This document shows positions 19,279 through 28,800 of a stretch of DNA of 64,000 bases, in pieces. Positions within the stretch are counted from its first letter, which is position 1. Each line of letters opens with the position of its first letter. The position numbers and the translations under genes were made by a program. A model generated the notes under the pieces. It did no database searches. It was not told where the DNA came from and worked only from the letters and a program-made list of their open reading frames with translations. The DNA comes from RECM01 sp047921215 (GTDB lineage: Bacteria > Bacteroidota > Rhodothermia > Balneolales > Cyclonatronaceae), in the NCBI GenBank assembly GCA_047921215.1, contig JBLRWO010000022.1:1-64000 (forward strand), read 5' to 3'.

Positions 19279-20236
19279 TCACTTCAAATGGTTACGAAGC
19301 CTGGTGGAGTCGGATTTGCGGAACTCAGGCTCAATATCCATATCAGGTTCATCATCTGATTCTATCTGAATTTTTTTTCCGGTTGCGGAAGCAAGCCTGC
19401 CTGTTGATTCAACCGGAGGGGCCGTATGGCTTTCCTGCTCAAACTGAACTGCGTAAGCAGCAAGATCTTCGGCCAGCCGTGTTACCTCATCCCTGTGTTT
19501 ATTAACATTTCGTAACGAATACATTTTAATAAACGGATATGCCGATAGTGATATACCAAGACCTGCTGCAATACCCGGCCAGGCCGAATCCAGCAGGTTG
19601 TATCCCAGAATACCACCCACTGCCATAAATACCGGCAGGAAGATCATATACATCCACCACTGCGATTCCCAGTTAACACCCCATGATTGGCGTTTGCTCA
19701 CGCGGATCCGGAACCGGTCACCCCGTTTTTGCATCAGTACCCGGGTAGTATAGTATTGCCATTCGTCGGTATAGTGCCATTCTACCGTACCATCCGTACG
19801 GCGAATTTTTGCCTTCCCCTCATAGCTGTCCCAGAGTTTGTCCCACCAGCTGATCTCATCGGACGTACCAAAGCGGTGATTGAGCTCGGTAATCAGGCTG
19901 TTTATTGTTCCCCGGCCGGGCTGTACGTTCACCCAGCGTTCACAGAAAATTTCATTGCTGCGGACTTCCGCTTTTTCCTTCTGCCGTTGAGCGGAATAAT
20001 TACCATCATTTTTCGCACCAGTTACGGCCGCCCCCCCCTGTTTCCAGTTCGGTTGCAGCTTTCTGAATTAGCTCCGGATCAATACCGGCTTCTGCGGCAA
20101 TCTGCTCAATTTCGGAAATGGTAAGCCCTGCACCTGCTCCGTCATCACGGGCCACTGACCGGTCGGCTTCAAGTTCGACCGCACGGCGAAACAGACGGGC
20201 AACTTCTTCTTCGGAATAGACGCGTTTGCTGGACAT
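19279..20236 (-). pseudogene. Two-part gene split by a G8 homopolymer frameshift (2TM-type membrane protein)
   Basis: Two frames on the minus strand form one gene. The first (ATG 20236 to stop 20006) encodes a short helical segment, RVYSEEEVARLFRRAVELEA, followed by GLTISEIEQIAAEAGIDPEL, a pattern seen at the N-terminus of membrane proteins in this lineage. It ends soon after a run of eight G (plus-strand C 20031-20038). Removing one G continues the frame as ETGGAAVTGAKNDG and on to KEKAEVRSNEIFCERW, joining directly to the second frame. That frame has two membrane segments near WMYMIFLPVFMAVGGIL and AWPGIAAGLGISLSAY and a hydrophilic tail. The joined product would be about 319 residues. It may be a true frameshift, a phase-variable switch or a sequencing error. 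The function is unknown. Confidence 0.75.
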
Positions 20237-20576
20237 GGTATCTGACAATCAGTTAATCAAGGAAAACATACGAAAAAAAAAGATATGTTGATTTTGAACG
20301 CAATCAGATACGATTTCAGCTCGCAGATGTTTCGAAACATCCCATGCCGGGCACCGTTTTCTCTGTCAGAGAAACGAGTTTCATCAATAATGTCGTCGTT
20401 AAAATTACCTGATTCCAGCCGCGGTTGGTGTGGCAGCCACCATTCTACACCTGACACGCACAATGCAAATATGAAAATAACCTCCCGTTGCAGAAACTGT
20501 GATAGAATGATCACCGATTCCCGGCTTTAGTGGGTGTAAGTGTTATAACACCCACTAAAAAATGGAAGGAAATCCT
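20237..20576. other. Intergenic region upstream of the DUF1326 gene
   Basis: About 340 bases between the divergent split gene and the DUF1326 gene. Apart from the palindrome at 20526-20559 I see no gene. Frames across it are short, lack family resemblance and have poor starts. Confidence 0.5.
20526..20559. promoter_or_regulatory. Strong inverted repeat (operator or leader hairpin) before the DUF1326 gene
   Basis: Arms TTTAGTGGGTGT (20526-20537) and ACACCCACTAAA (20548-20559) are perfect complements around a 10-base centre. A second, overlapping perfect palindrome GTGTTATAACAC spans 20540-20551. The element ends 17 bases before the preferred ATG (20577), just ahead of the GGAAGGA ribosome binding site. 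No T-run follows on either strand, so a terminator is unlikely. It is best read as a repressor operator or a translation-control hairpin. Confidence 0.7.
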
Positions 20577-21305
20577 ATGAAACGAATATTCATTCTCAGT
20601 CTGATTCCGCTCTTTTTATTTGGTACCGCTCTGGTTCCGGATCAACCCGGTGATGACAAGGATAAAAACAAATCCACCGAATGGTCATTCAATGCAACCG
20701 CCATTGAAGCTTGTACCTGCCCGATGTTCTGTCAGTGTTATTTTAACACGGAACCCGCATCGCACTCACACGATCACGGCGATGAGGAACACTATTGCAA
20801 ATTCAATATGGCCTGGAAGGTGAATAAAGGTCACTTCGGCGATACTAACCTGGCAGGAGTTGTTTTTTGGATTGCAGGTGATCTCGGATCCGGCTGGGCC
20901 GACGGAAATGTCGACTGGGCGGCTCTTCATTTCGATCCCTCCGTATCTGAGGCACAGCGCGAGGGGATTACATCCATACTCGGACCCCTGTTTCCCGCCA
21001 ACTGGAAATCTTTTACTGTAGAAGAAGACAAACCCATATCGTGGAGCGCCGATACGAAAAAAGCAGTAGCCCTGTTAGACAACGGCCGGGCCGCAGAAAC
21101 GCGACTTGTACACCCGCCTACCGCCATGACCGATGAACCAGCCGTTCTCACCAATGTTCAGTACTGGGCTGCACCGCGCCATGACGGTTTTATTTTGATG
21201 CCAAATGAAGTTCAGGCGTACCGGACCGGCGACAAAGCCTTCGAATCCCGGGGCAGCAATGGTTTTATGATAACCATCGATATCAACTCATCCGATATCG
21301 ACTAA
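20577..21305 (+). CDS. DUF1326 domain protein with N-terminal signal
   Basis: A 242-residue protein. The ATG at 20577 (MKRIFILSLIPLFLFGTAL) opens a signal peptide and has the site GGAAGGA upstream; an ATG five codons earlier is less likely. The rest is a DUF1326 domain, with its hallmark cysteine cluster EACTCPMFCQCYF at about residues 43-55 followed by a His-rich loop SHSHDHGDEEHYC. Cysteines and histidines together suggest metal binding, but no member has a proven reaction. The large palindrome upstream and a strong terminator downstream make this a self-contained, probably tightly regulated unit. Confidence 0.8.
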   Translation: MKRIFILSLIPLFLFGTALVPDQPGDDKDKNKSTEWSFNATAIEACTCPMFCQCYFNTEPASHSHDHGDEEHYCKFNMAWKVNKGHFGDTNLAGVVFWIAGDLGSGWADGNVDWAALHFDPSVSEAQREGITSILGPLFPANWKSFTVEEDKPISWSADTKKAVALLDNGRAAETRLVHPPTAMTDEPAVLTNVQYWAAPRHDGFILMPNEVQAYRTGDKAFESRGSNGFMITIDINSSDID

Positions 21306-21318
21306 ATAAAAAGATGGC

Positions 21319-21360
21319 AAACCCATTGCATGCGGAACGCGTGCAATGGGTTATTTTTCC
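21319..21360 (+). terminator. Rho-independent terminator after the DUF1326 gene
   Basis: An 11-bp perfect stem AACCCATTGCA (21320-21330) / TGCAATGGGTT (21342-21352) with an 11-base loop is followed by ATTTTT. It begins 14 bases after the stop codon. The opposing kinase gene ends 46 bases further on. Confidence 0.85.
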
Positions 21361-21405
21361 CAGCCTGCCGGCCAACTTTTCGTGTTTCCTTTCAGGGATT
21401 ACACA

Positions 21406-24060
21406 TCAATCCCGCAATACCATCAGCTGATTCAACTTCTCCCGGAGTTGCACAACATCATAATGGCTCTCCACCCCTGCATTTTCAAACAAATTTATGG
21501 CCTGCCGGTAATGATTCTCTGCAACAGCCATATCGCCGCGTTCCTGATACAACAGTCCCATGGCCCCCAGAACCAGCGCTTCATGATGCACACCCTGATA
21601 TTTTCTGTGGATTTGAAGAGCCTGCCTTAGAAGCGATTCCGCCTCCCCGAATTTGTGCAGTTCTACGAGAACATTCCCCAAACCAACCATGGCACCGGCA
21701 ACAGTTACATGATCGGCACCCATTATTTCTATCCAAAGATCAAGCGACTTCCTGTAATTGACTACCGCCAGTTCATAATTTCCCATTCGTTTGTAGCCAG
21801 TGGCAAGTTGTCCGTATCCGGCCGCAGTTGATGGATGTTTTTCACCATAAATATTCCGTCTTATCAACAGATTTTTCAGGTACAGCTCCTCAGCCAGGCC
21901 GTGCTTCCCGTTTTCCAAAAGCAATGTGGCATAACTTGTTAAACCGTGAAGTCTGGCGTAATGCCTTTCACCGAGAGTTTCGTCCTGTATGGCAAGGGCA
22001 TCCCGGTAAAGTACCTCTGCCTTTTTTTGGTCTAAATTGTACATCCGGTATATATCCGCCATAAAAATCATACTTTCTGCCACATCCTGATGGGCCGGTC
22101 CGAGCTCTTTCAGGCGAATTTCAAGTGCCCTTCCGAAAGCTTCAATGGCCGGTCCCGGAGCTGCCCGGGCACGCATGATGGCTCCAACTTTCATATAGGC
22201 ATCGGCCGTCAGGAGATGATCGTCCCCGTAAATTGATCTCCTGATTTCAAGAACATTCTGCCGTAACTCTGTTGCTGTATCGATGTCCGTTACAGGTACC
22301 CACGATCCCATAAGCATCATGGTATTGGCAACTTCAGGATGGTATTCACCAAACTGCCCGGTTAGTATTGCCAGTGATTCACGGTAAATTGAATGAGCCT
22401 CTTCATATCTGCCCAGTCGGGTAAGTGCCACGGCAAGATCATTCATGTACCGGGCCGTCTCAGTACCTTCATCACCGGAGTACTTGCGTTTTATTTCCAC
22501 CGCTCTTTCCAGAACTTCTGCCGCATCCCGGTAACGTCCAAGGCTCGTATATACTTTTCCGATCACATTAAACATATTGGCCTGCAGTTCCGGCTGACCG
22601 TCAAGCCGGTTTGCTTCGTCAAGACCCCGCTGCATCAGCTCTCTTGCTGTTACATGATCGCCCGGGCTGGCTAGCGGGTCACCGGCTTCAAATATACCCA
22701 GCATAAACTCGACGACCTGCGCCGATTTCCCGGACTCTCTCTGTGCCTGTTCGAGTGCGGCTTCTGTTCTGTGTGAATGCCAGGTTGTAGTGATCTGATA
22801 GCCGGCAATCAGGATGGCAATGAGCACGGCAGCCACAATCTCGACCGGATTTCTGCGCAGGAATTTCCTGGCCCGGTAAAGCCGTGAATCAGGATGCGCT
22901 TTCACTGGTTTATTGGCAAGGAACCTTCTTATATCCTCGCCAAGCTGTTCCGCCGACTCATACCTGCGGTTTGGTTCCTTGCTCATGGCTTTCATCACGA
23001 TTGTTCCGGCATCACCATGAAGCTGCTTCCTGAGTTGCCGTAAACCGGTACTTCGGGCTCCGCAAATCCGGCTTATTTCACCGGATTCAGAATTCCTGGT
23101 CAGGTTGCTTAACGATAACTGATTTCCGGGCCACTTGGGGTCGGTATCACAGATGGTTTTTTCCACTTCAGCCGGAGACCGGCCTTCAATTTTATAGGGC
23201 CTGTAACCCGAAAGCAGTTCATAGAGTACCACACCAAGCTGATAAATATCGGATGCGGTGGTTATGGTACCTCCCCGGATCTGTTCCGGACTTGCATAGG
23301 CTGGTGTTAGGGGCAACAATCCCGGGCAGGTTAATGCGCCCTCTGTTAACACTGAACCACCATTTCCCAGCACTTTTGCTATTCCAAAATCGAGGAGTTT
23401 TACCCTGCCATCGTTCGTAACAAAGATATTCGACGGTTTCAGATCGCGGTGAACCACCAGATTCCGGTGAGCGTGCTGCACAGCCCTGCACACATCCTGA
23501 AACAGCTCTAGCCGTTCTTCGATGGTCAGCCGTTGCTTGTCGCAGTACTCATCGACCGGTAAACCTTCGGCAAGTTCCATCACATAATAGGGCAGCCCCT
23601 GTTCGGTCACACCACCGTCGAGCAGCCGTGCAATATTCTCGTGCTCAAGGGCTGCCAGAATTTGCCGTTCACTTCTGAAGCGTTGCACCTGCTGTTCTGT
23701 TGCCAGCGGATTGTGCAGCAATTTCAGGGCAACGCGCTGCATGAACTCTCCGTCGGCCCGTTCGGCAAGGTAAACGCTACCCATTCCCCCATGCCCCAGC
23801 TCGGTGACTATCCTGTAGTTGCCGATTCTCTGCCCCGCCATCTGCCCGGTTTTAACAGCACTAACTGCCAACAACCGGATATGATCAATCGGCTTGTCAA
23901 GTACACCGGTTGCATCACATGCAGCCAGCAGTGACAGAACCTCCTCATACATTACTTTGTCTCCGCCGCAGGCTTCAGCAAGGCAGGCTCTGCGTTCACT
24001 TGCCGGAACGCCGGAGACTTCCAAAAAAATCTGTTTAACTTTTTCCCAATGCCGATTCAT
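21406..24060 (-). CDS. Membrane Ser/Thr protein kinase with C-terminal TPR repeats
   Basis: An 884-residue PknB-like kinase. Glycine loop GHGGMGSV (89-96), catalytic Lys113, HRDLKPSN (204-211) and DFG (224-226) are intact, so it should be active. A single membrane span near 410-430 (VAAVLIAILIAGY) separates the kinase from about ten tetratricopeptide repeats (roughly 450-880) that would lie in the periplasm. The preceding gene, 51 bases upstream, encodes an ECF sigma factor; this sigma-kinase-TPR pairing recurs in Planctomycetes, Acidobacteria and Rhodothermota. The TPR part probably senses a partner protein and the kinase may control the sigma factor, which is inference. Confidence 0.92.
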   Translation of the reverse strand: MNRHWEKVKQIFLEVSGVPASERRACLAEACGGDKVMYEEVLSLLAACDATGVLDKPIDHIRLLAVSAVKTGQMAGQRIGNYRIVTELGHGGMGSVYLAERADGEFMQRVALKLLHNPLATEQQVQRFRSERQILAALEHENIARLLDGGVTEQGLPYYVMELAEGLPVDEYCDKQRLTIEERLELFQDVCRAVQHAHRNLVVHRDLKPSNIFVTNDGRVKLLDFGIAKVLGNGGSVLTEGALTCPGLLPLTPAYASPEQIRGGTITTASDIYQLGVVLYELLSGYRPYKIEGRSPAEVEKTICDTDPKWPGNQLSLSNLTRNSESGEISRICGARSTGLRQLRKQLHGDAGTIVMKAMSKEPNRRYESAEQLGEDIRRFLANKPVKAHPDSRLYRARKFLRRNPVEIVAAVLIAILIAGYQITTTWHSHRTEAALEQAQRESGKSAQVVEFMLGIFEAGDPLASPGDHVTARELMQRGLDEANRLDGQPELQANMFNVIGKVYTSLGRYRDAAEVLERAVEIKRKYSGDEGTETARYMNDLAVALTRLGRYEEAHSIYRESLAILTGQFGEYHPEVANTMMLMGSWVPVTDIDTATELRQNVLEIRRSIYGDDHLLTADAYMKVGAIMRARAAPGPAIEAFGRALEIRLKELGPAHQDVAESMIFMADIYRMYNLDQKKAEVLYRDALAIQDETLGERHYARLHGLTSYATLLLENGKHGLAEELYLKNLLIRRNIYGEKHPSTAAGYGQLATGYKRMGNYELAVVNYRKSLDLWIEIMGADHVTVAGAMVGLGNVLVELHKFGEAESLLRQALQIHRKYQGVHHEALVLGAMGLLYQERGDMAVAENHYRQAINLFENAGVESHYDVVQLREKLNQLMVLRD

Positions 24061-24111
24061 ACTAACATGCAGATGTGCTATTGAGTAGCTATCTGCCCTC
24101 CCTTTTCTGTT

Positions 24112-24672
24112 TTAATGGTGCTGCAATTCCCTGTTCAGCCATGCCCGGGCCATTTTCCAGTCACGGCTTACGGTAGGTTCCGATATGTCGAGCGCTTTAG
24201 CAGTCTCTTCTATGGTAAGCCCGCCAAAGAAGCGGCACTCCACTACGCGGGCTTGTCGTTCATCAAGTTTTTCCAGGCGATCGAGTGCCTGGTCAACTGA
24301 CATAATATCCTCCAGGTTCAACTCCTCCTTCAGGTGTATTTCATCAAGGGTTACCCTGTTTCGCTTACCACCCCTTTTTTGCACTTGACGCTTTACGGCG
24401 TAATCTACCAGGATATTCCGCATGATTTGAGATGCTATTCCATAAAAATGATGCCTGTTCTGCCATTCAATCCGGTTGAAGTCGATCAGTTTGAGGTATG
24501 CCTCATGAACAAGGGCCGTGGCGCTGAACGTGTGGTCGGAGCGTTCGCCAAACAACCGGTGCCTGGCCATATTGAGCATTTCATCATATACCAGCGGAAT
24601 CATCTCGTCGAGGGCTTTCTTATCGCCGGAAGCATGAGCCCGCAGCAAACTGGTTATCCGGGATGTATCCAT
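24112..24672 (-). CDS. ECF-family RNA polymerase sigma factor (kinase-linked type)
   Basis: A 186-residue sigma-70 family protein of the ECF group usually found beside Ser/Thr kinases. Region 2 includes LVHEAYLKLID and HHFYGIASQIMRNILVDYA; region 4 has ERQARVVECRFFGGLTIEETA and a helix-turn-helix ALDISEPTVSRDWKMARAW. No anti-sigma gene is next to it; instead the kinase-TPR gene follows, so phosphorylation may be the switch. The start ATG is clear. The 5' region carries three tandem AAACGT hexamers 136 bases upstream, possibly an autoregulatory or other operator. Confidence 0.93.
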   Translation of the reverse strand: MDTSRITSLLRAHASGDKKALDEMIPLVYDEMLNMARHRLFGERSDHTFSATALVHEAYLKLIDFNRIEWQNRHHFYGIASQIMRNILVDYAVKRQVQKRGGKRNRVTLDEIHLKEELNLEDIMSVDQALDRLEKLDERQARVVECRFFGGLTIEETAKALDISEPTVSRDWKMARAWLNRELQHH

Positions 24673-25025
24673 CGTTTATGCTCTCCTGTATTCTCAACCC
24701 ATCCAAACTGACCTCAACAGGATTCTGCCCTGTTGTTTTCCCAAACATGATAGAACATATTCATTTTTATCGCTTTAACCGTATATAATATGGCCAACTA
24801 ATAACGCAAACGTAAACGTAAACGTTTTATAAACACAACATCCAATAATAAATAAACTGCAAACAATAAAAGCAAAAAAGAATCCCGATAAAAACTATTA
24901 ATTGCTGTTTATTATATGCTTTTAGCTAAAAACATCAGGATTAATAAAAAACCTTCTCTCCGGTTCCTGACACAATACTGGTAAAAACACTCTACAACTA
25001 TCAAAAAACCAAATGGAGATATTGA
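24673..25025. promoter_or_regulatory. AT-rich leader region with three tandem AAACGT hexamers
   Basis: The 353-base gap between the sigma gene and the DUF4242 remnant is AT-rich. At 24808-24825 the hexamer AAACGT occurs three times in tandem; the last copy extends into the palindrome AAACGTTT. Such phased hexamers are often protein-binding sites. The rest of the gap holds A/T runs and no gene. Confidence 0.4.
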
Positions 25026-25145
25026 ATGCCTAAATACATAATCGAAAGGGATATCCCCGGAGTTGAAAAACTGTCGGAAAGGGATACAAAAGCTGCCGCA
25101 ATGAACTCGAACCGTGCCTTGAAAGATTGGGTATATCAGTCATAA
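25026..25145 (+). pseudogene. Truncated DUF4242 (nickel-binding-like) gene remnant
   Basis: A 39-codon frame with a GGAGAT site 7 bases upstream starts MPKYIIERDIPGVEKLSER, the typical N-terminus of DUF4242 proteins (usually about 80-100 residues). It continues to NRALKDWVYQS and stops. In the family the tryptophan region is preceded by a longer loop and followed by a beta strand of the type IYCVY; here the loop is lost and, after the stop, LYLCT can be read in the same frame. This looks like a deleted and decayed copy, though a real 39-residue product cannot be excluded. Confidence 0.55.
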
Positions 25146-25187
25146 TTATATTTATGTACCGTTAAAACGATTAAAAACATGTATTTG

Positions 25188-25216
25188 TTGACGTTTTGCA
25201 GATTTCGTGTTATGTT
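25188..25216 (+). promoter_or_regulatory. Sigma-70-like promoter candidate
   Basis: TTGACG (25188-25193) and TATGTT (25211-25216) are separated by exactly 17 bases, close to the housekeeping consensus. It points toward the small gene at 25350, about 130 bases downstream. Housekeeping promoters in Bacteroidota differ from this form, so the match may be fortuitous. Confidence 0.35.
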
Positions 25217-25349
25217 GTTAACGTACAAAACCGGTATTGGTTGAATCGCAAGGGGTAAGAGGCCGGCTTATACCTGTTCATCACTAAACCGCTGCAGTGA
25301 GAACGTGCCCCCTCATGCAGTTATATTCACAGAGATCAATATATCAGCC

Positions 25350-25565
25350 ATGAAAATCAAACGACTCAAACCAGCTGTATTGCGGGTCACGCTCCAGTCC
25401 TACGAACTGGCAGCGCTTGCCTCGGCGGTACGGTGGATTATTAACGGGGCTCAGGGTGAATATCCTGATGAGTCTGTTAAACAACTGAAAAAAATTCTTG
25501 ATAACTACGAAACCGAGAGTCGCAGCCTGACCGGTAAACACAGGATCAACTATGCCAAAAAATAG
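25350..25565 (+). CDS. Hypothetical 71-residue protein
   Basis: A short cytosolic-looking protein starting MKIKRLKPAVLRVTLQSYE and ending in a basic tail INYAKK. It is predicted mostly helical, with a hydrophobic patch around ELAALASAVRWII, and has no signal peptide or recognised domain. The ATG at 25350 is preferred to a GTG 15 codons upstream. No ribosome binding site is obvious, which is common here. It may be expressed from the TTGACG/TATGTT element. The 264 bases between it and the next gene hold nothing recognisable. Confidence 0.5.
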   Translation: MKIKRLKPAVLRVTLQSYELAALASAVRWIINGAQGEYPDESVKQLKKILDNYETESRSLTGKHRINYAKK

Positions 25566-25829
25566 CAAAACGCCCGGCGGAAGGTTGATCCCCCTTTCTC
25601 TCTCCCGTTAATGGTGATTACGAAACCCACTTCAATTAAAGCACCGTGGCCGCTGCAATGCTGTTCAGTTATCTTCGCATTTAGTGCTTTTAAGGGTATT
25701 ACTCACACATATCACTAAGGGTTAGGAAAAAAAGTCAAAGATTGGCATTTTTCAGGTAAGGACTCATAGAAACTATTCAAATCTGCATTATCTGTGCTCT
25801 TTCGCACGTGCAGATCAATCTGCCTGATC

Positions 25830-28800
25830 ATGAAACGACTCATCTGCAGCCTGGCTCCCGCCGCATTTTTCGCAGTATTTTTTACACTTACATTCACTGA
25901 TAACCTGCATGCCCAGGATAAAGGCGTAATCCGTTTTGTATTTGGTTCCGACAGCTCAACACCGGGCATCCATATCAGAACCAAAACGGCCAATTACAGG
26001 AACACCAATTTCGACCTGTTCCGCTCGCCCACCCGTAATACGGCCCGGATTATGGAACCCGCTTTTCGTAACCGCTACGTCGATTCCAACGGCGAGCCTT
26101 TCCGATTTACATGGTGGATGCAGGGCGGGTCCCTTTACCGTTATGCTACCAACACAAATCTGCCGTTTCCCAGCCTGATGTCGCTCTATCTTATGAACAA
26201 ATACCAGAAGGAGAGCATGGAACAGTATGGTGATGAGTTCACCTATCACTACCACACCTGGGTCTGGTCGGATGCCACCGGCGACGGCATATACTACTGG
26301 AACCAGACGCCTCATTACATCGATTCACGCGATGATTTCTTCCTTAACATGGCAGAAGCCCTGATTGAGGAAGATATGTTTCCGGTATCTTTCCGCAGCG
26401 GGTGGCACTTCATGGACAACGACTGGCAGGCCGATCTCGACGACTGGATTCCATTCAGCCTGCACAACGCCTGGCCCGCCAATGCCTCCGGTACGCCTGA
26501 ACCGGTCAATAATATCTACGTCTGGAAAGACGCCCCGTCTGATTGGGTGCCCTTCCAGCCCCGGTCTGACAATTACCAGCTGCCCGGTGGCAACCGCGGG
26601 TGGAATACGCGTTCCATCCATTTCCGGTCGGTCAGGGAAGCCACCATCCGCGAAATTTTCGAAGCGGCCGACCAGGGCATCGACCAGGTACCCTGCATCT
26701 GGTCGCACGTAGCAGAAAACACATTTGTGGAGGATTTCGTCAACGTATTTGACCTGATCGAGCTCGTAGCAGCAGACTATCCCGATATCGAATACCGCTA
26801 CGATACCGCCATTGAGGCCATGCAGGGCTGGCTCGGGACCACCGACCATACCCCGCCCCTATTGACGGTTTCCGAGGTCCCGGCCGGCAATGGCTACCGT
26901 GTTCGGGTACAGACCGACGAAGCCCTTTTCATGAAAAGCCCGTTTCTGGCCGCGAAGGATGTATACGAGCGGCATCGCCATGTGGAGATGACGCCGACCG
27001 GGTACCTCACCTGGGAATCGGCTGAACTGTTTGATGAAAAAAATGCAGTAAGCTGGTCGGTTGCCGCAACCGATTCGTCGGGTAACCTGAGCAAATACCA
27101 CCGGGATGTACTGCCGCGGAACATCCTGCTCGACGATGAATCGGATGCCTTTTTTTCTACCGGCACCTGGATTACCGAATCCTATACCACACTGGACGCG
27201 GTCTGGAATGATCAGGCTCACGTTGCCGGGCCCTCTGCAGGCAGTGCAGCCGCCTCCTGGCAAACCGTTATCGAAAGGGTTGCACATTACGACATTTCCA
27301 TCCGGTTTCCGTCCGGACATCAGCTTCCGGCTGCCATCCCCTACACCATTTATGTGGACAGTGCCCCCGTCGCCGAAGGTACGCTCGGGTCCATCCGGTA
27401 CGACCAGTGGCTTTTTATGCAGGATGTTCAATTGAATGCCGGTCAAAGTGTGACCATTGAAATCCGCCGTGAGGCCGGCGATGAACCCCAGACCCTTGTT
27501 GCCGATGCGGTAAAACTGAGTGCCTACCGTCCGCCTGTGATGCTTGAGGCCGACCGCATGACCATTGACCTTGGATACGTGGTTAACGGAACGTCCCAAC
27601 CATTCCAGGTGAACATCGCTAACCGGGGTTACGAACAGGGCAGCATCACCGGTTACGAAAGCCGGATGGGCTTGATTGGATCACAGCCCTCTGTTTCAAT
27701 ACCGGTTGGAGGTCGCGGATCCGTTGAACTCGACTTCCTGTTTGCAGCACAGAATTTTGGTACGCTGCGCGACACCCTGGTCCTTCACACCACCGATCCG
27801 CGATACCCGGTAATGGAGATACCGGTCGAAGCTTTCGGCAAGGGCCCGTTTGCCGTTACCGACAACGAAGATGAGGAGTTGTACACCGAAACCGGGAACT
27901 GGCAAACCAGTGTGGCTCAGGCGTACGGTTCGAGCAGCCGGTTTGTCAACATCAGGGAGGCGAACCGGGATGCCCGGGCAGTATATATGATCTCCGTTGA
28001 AAAAGAAGCGTGGCATGTGGCATCATTCCTGGTGCCTTCGGCAACAAACAGTGCCCTTCGCGCCTTGTACCAGATACACGTTAACGGCGACCTCGTACTT
28101 GAAAATATTGTCGATCAAAACGCGCCGACCAACCACTGGAAATGGATTGGCAAAATATGGGCCGGCCCCGACGATGAGATTACCATAACCGTCTCGCTGC
28201 CGGATATTGACCAGCCGGGACGCGTGCTGCGGGCCGATGCCGTGCAGCTTGAGATGCTGGGATCCGATATCCGCCACACGATAGTCGACAACGATGGCGA
28301 TGATTACGCGGAAACCGGTACCTGGTTCACCAGCAGCAGCTCCCAGTCCTGGGGCGAATCGAGCAGATATGCACCATGGGGCGATTCCAAGGCGGTGTAC
28401 ACTGTCCGGGAATATGAAGCAGGTCTGAACGAACTTTCCATAATTGTGCCTGAGACAGAAAATGCCACAACCATGGCACAGTATTCGGTTTATCAGGGAT
28501 CACGGCTCCTTGGCGTCACGGTAATCGACCAGAATGCAGACAGCGGCGACTGGGTGACGGTCGGCACCTGGCTGACCGATGGTTCCGGTGAGCTGCTGGT
28601 CGTTTTGGAAAATGCCGAGCCTGCCAATTCGGGACGTGTCCTTCGGGCCGATGCCATCCGTTGGTCGTACAGCACCGATCCGCTGGGAACATCCATTGCG
28701 GAGGGATCCGAAACCCCCGATCAATTTAAACTGGACCAAAACTATCCCAACCCGTTCAACCCTGCAACCATAATCCGGTTTACGATTGGTTCGGAACAGG

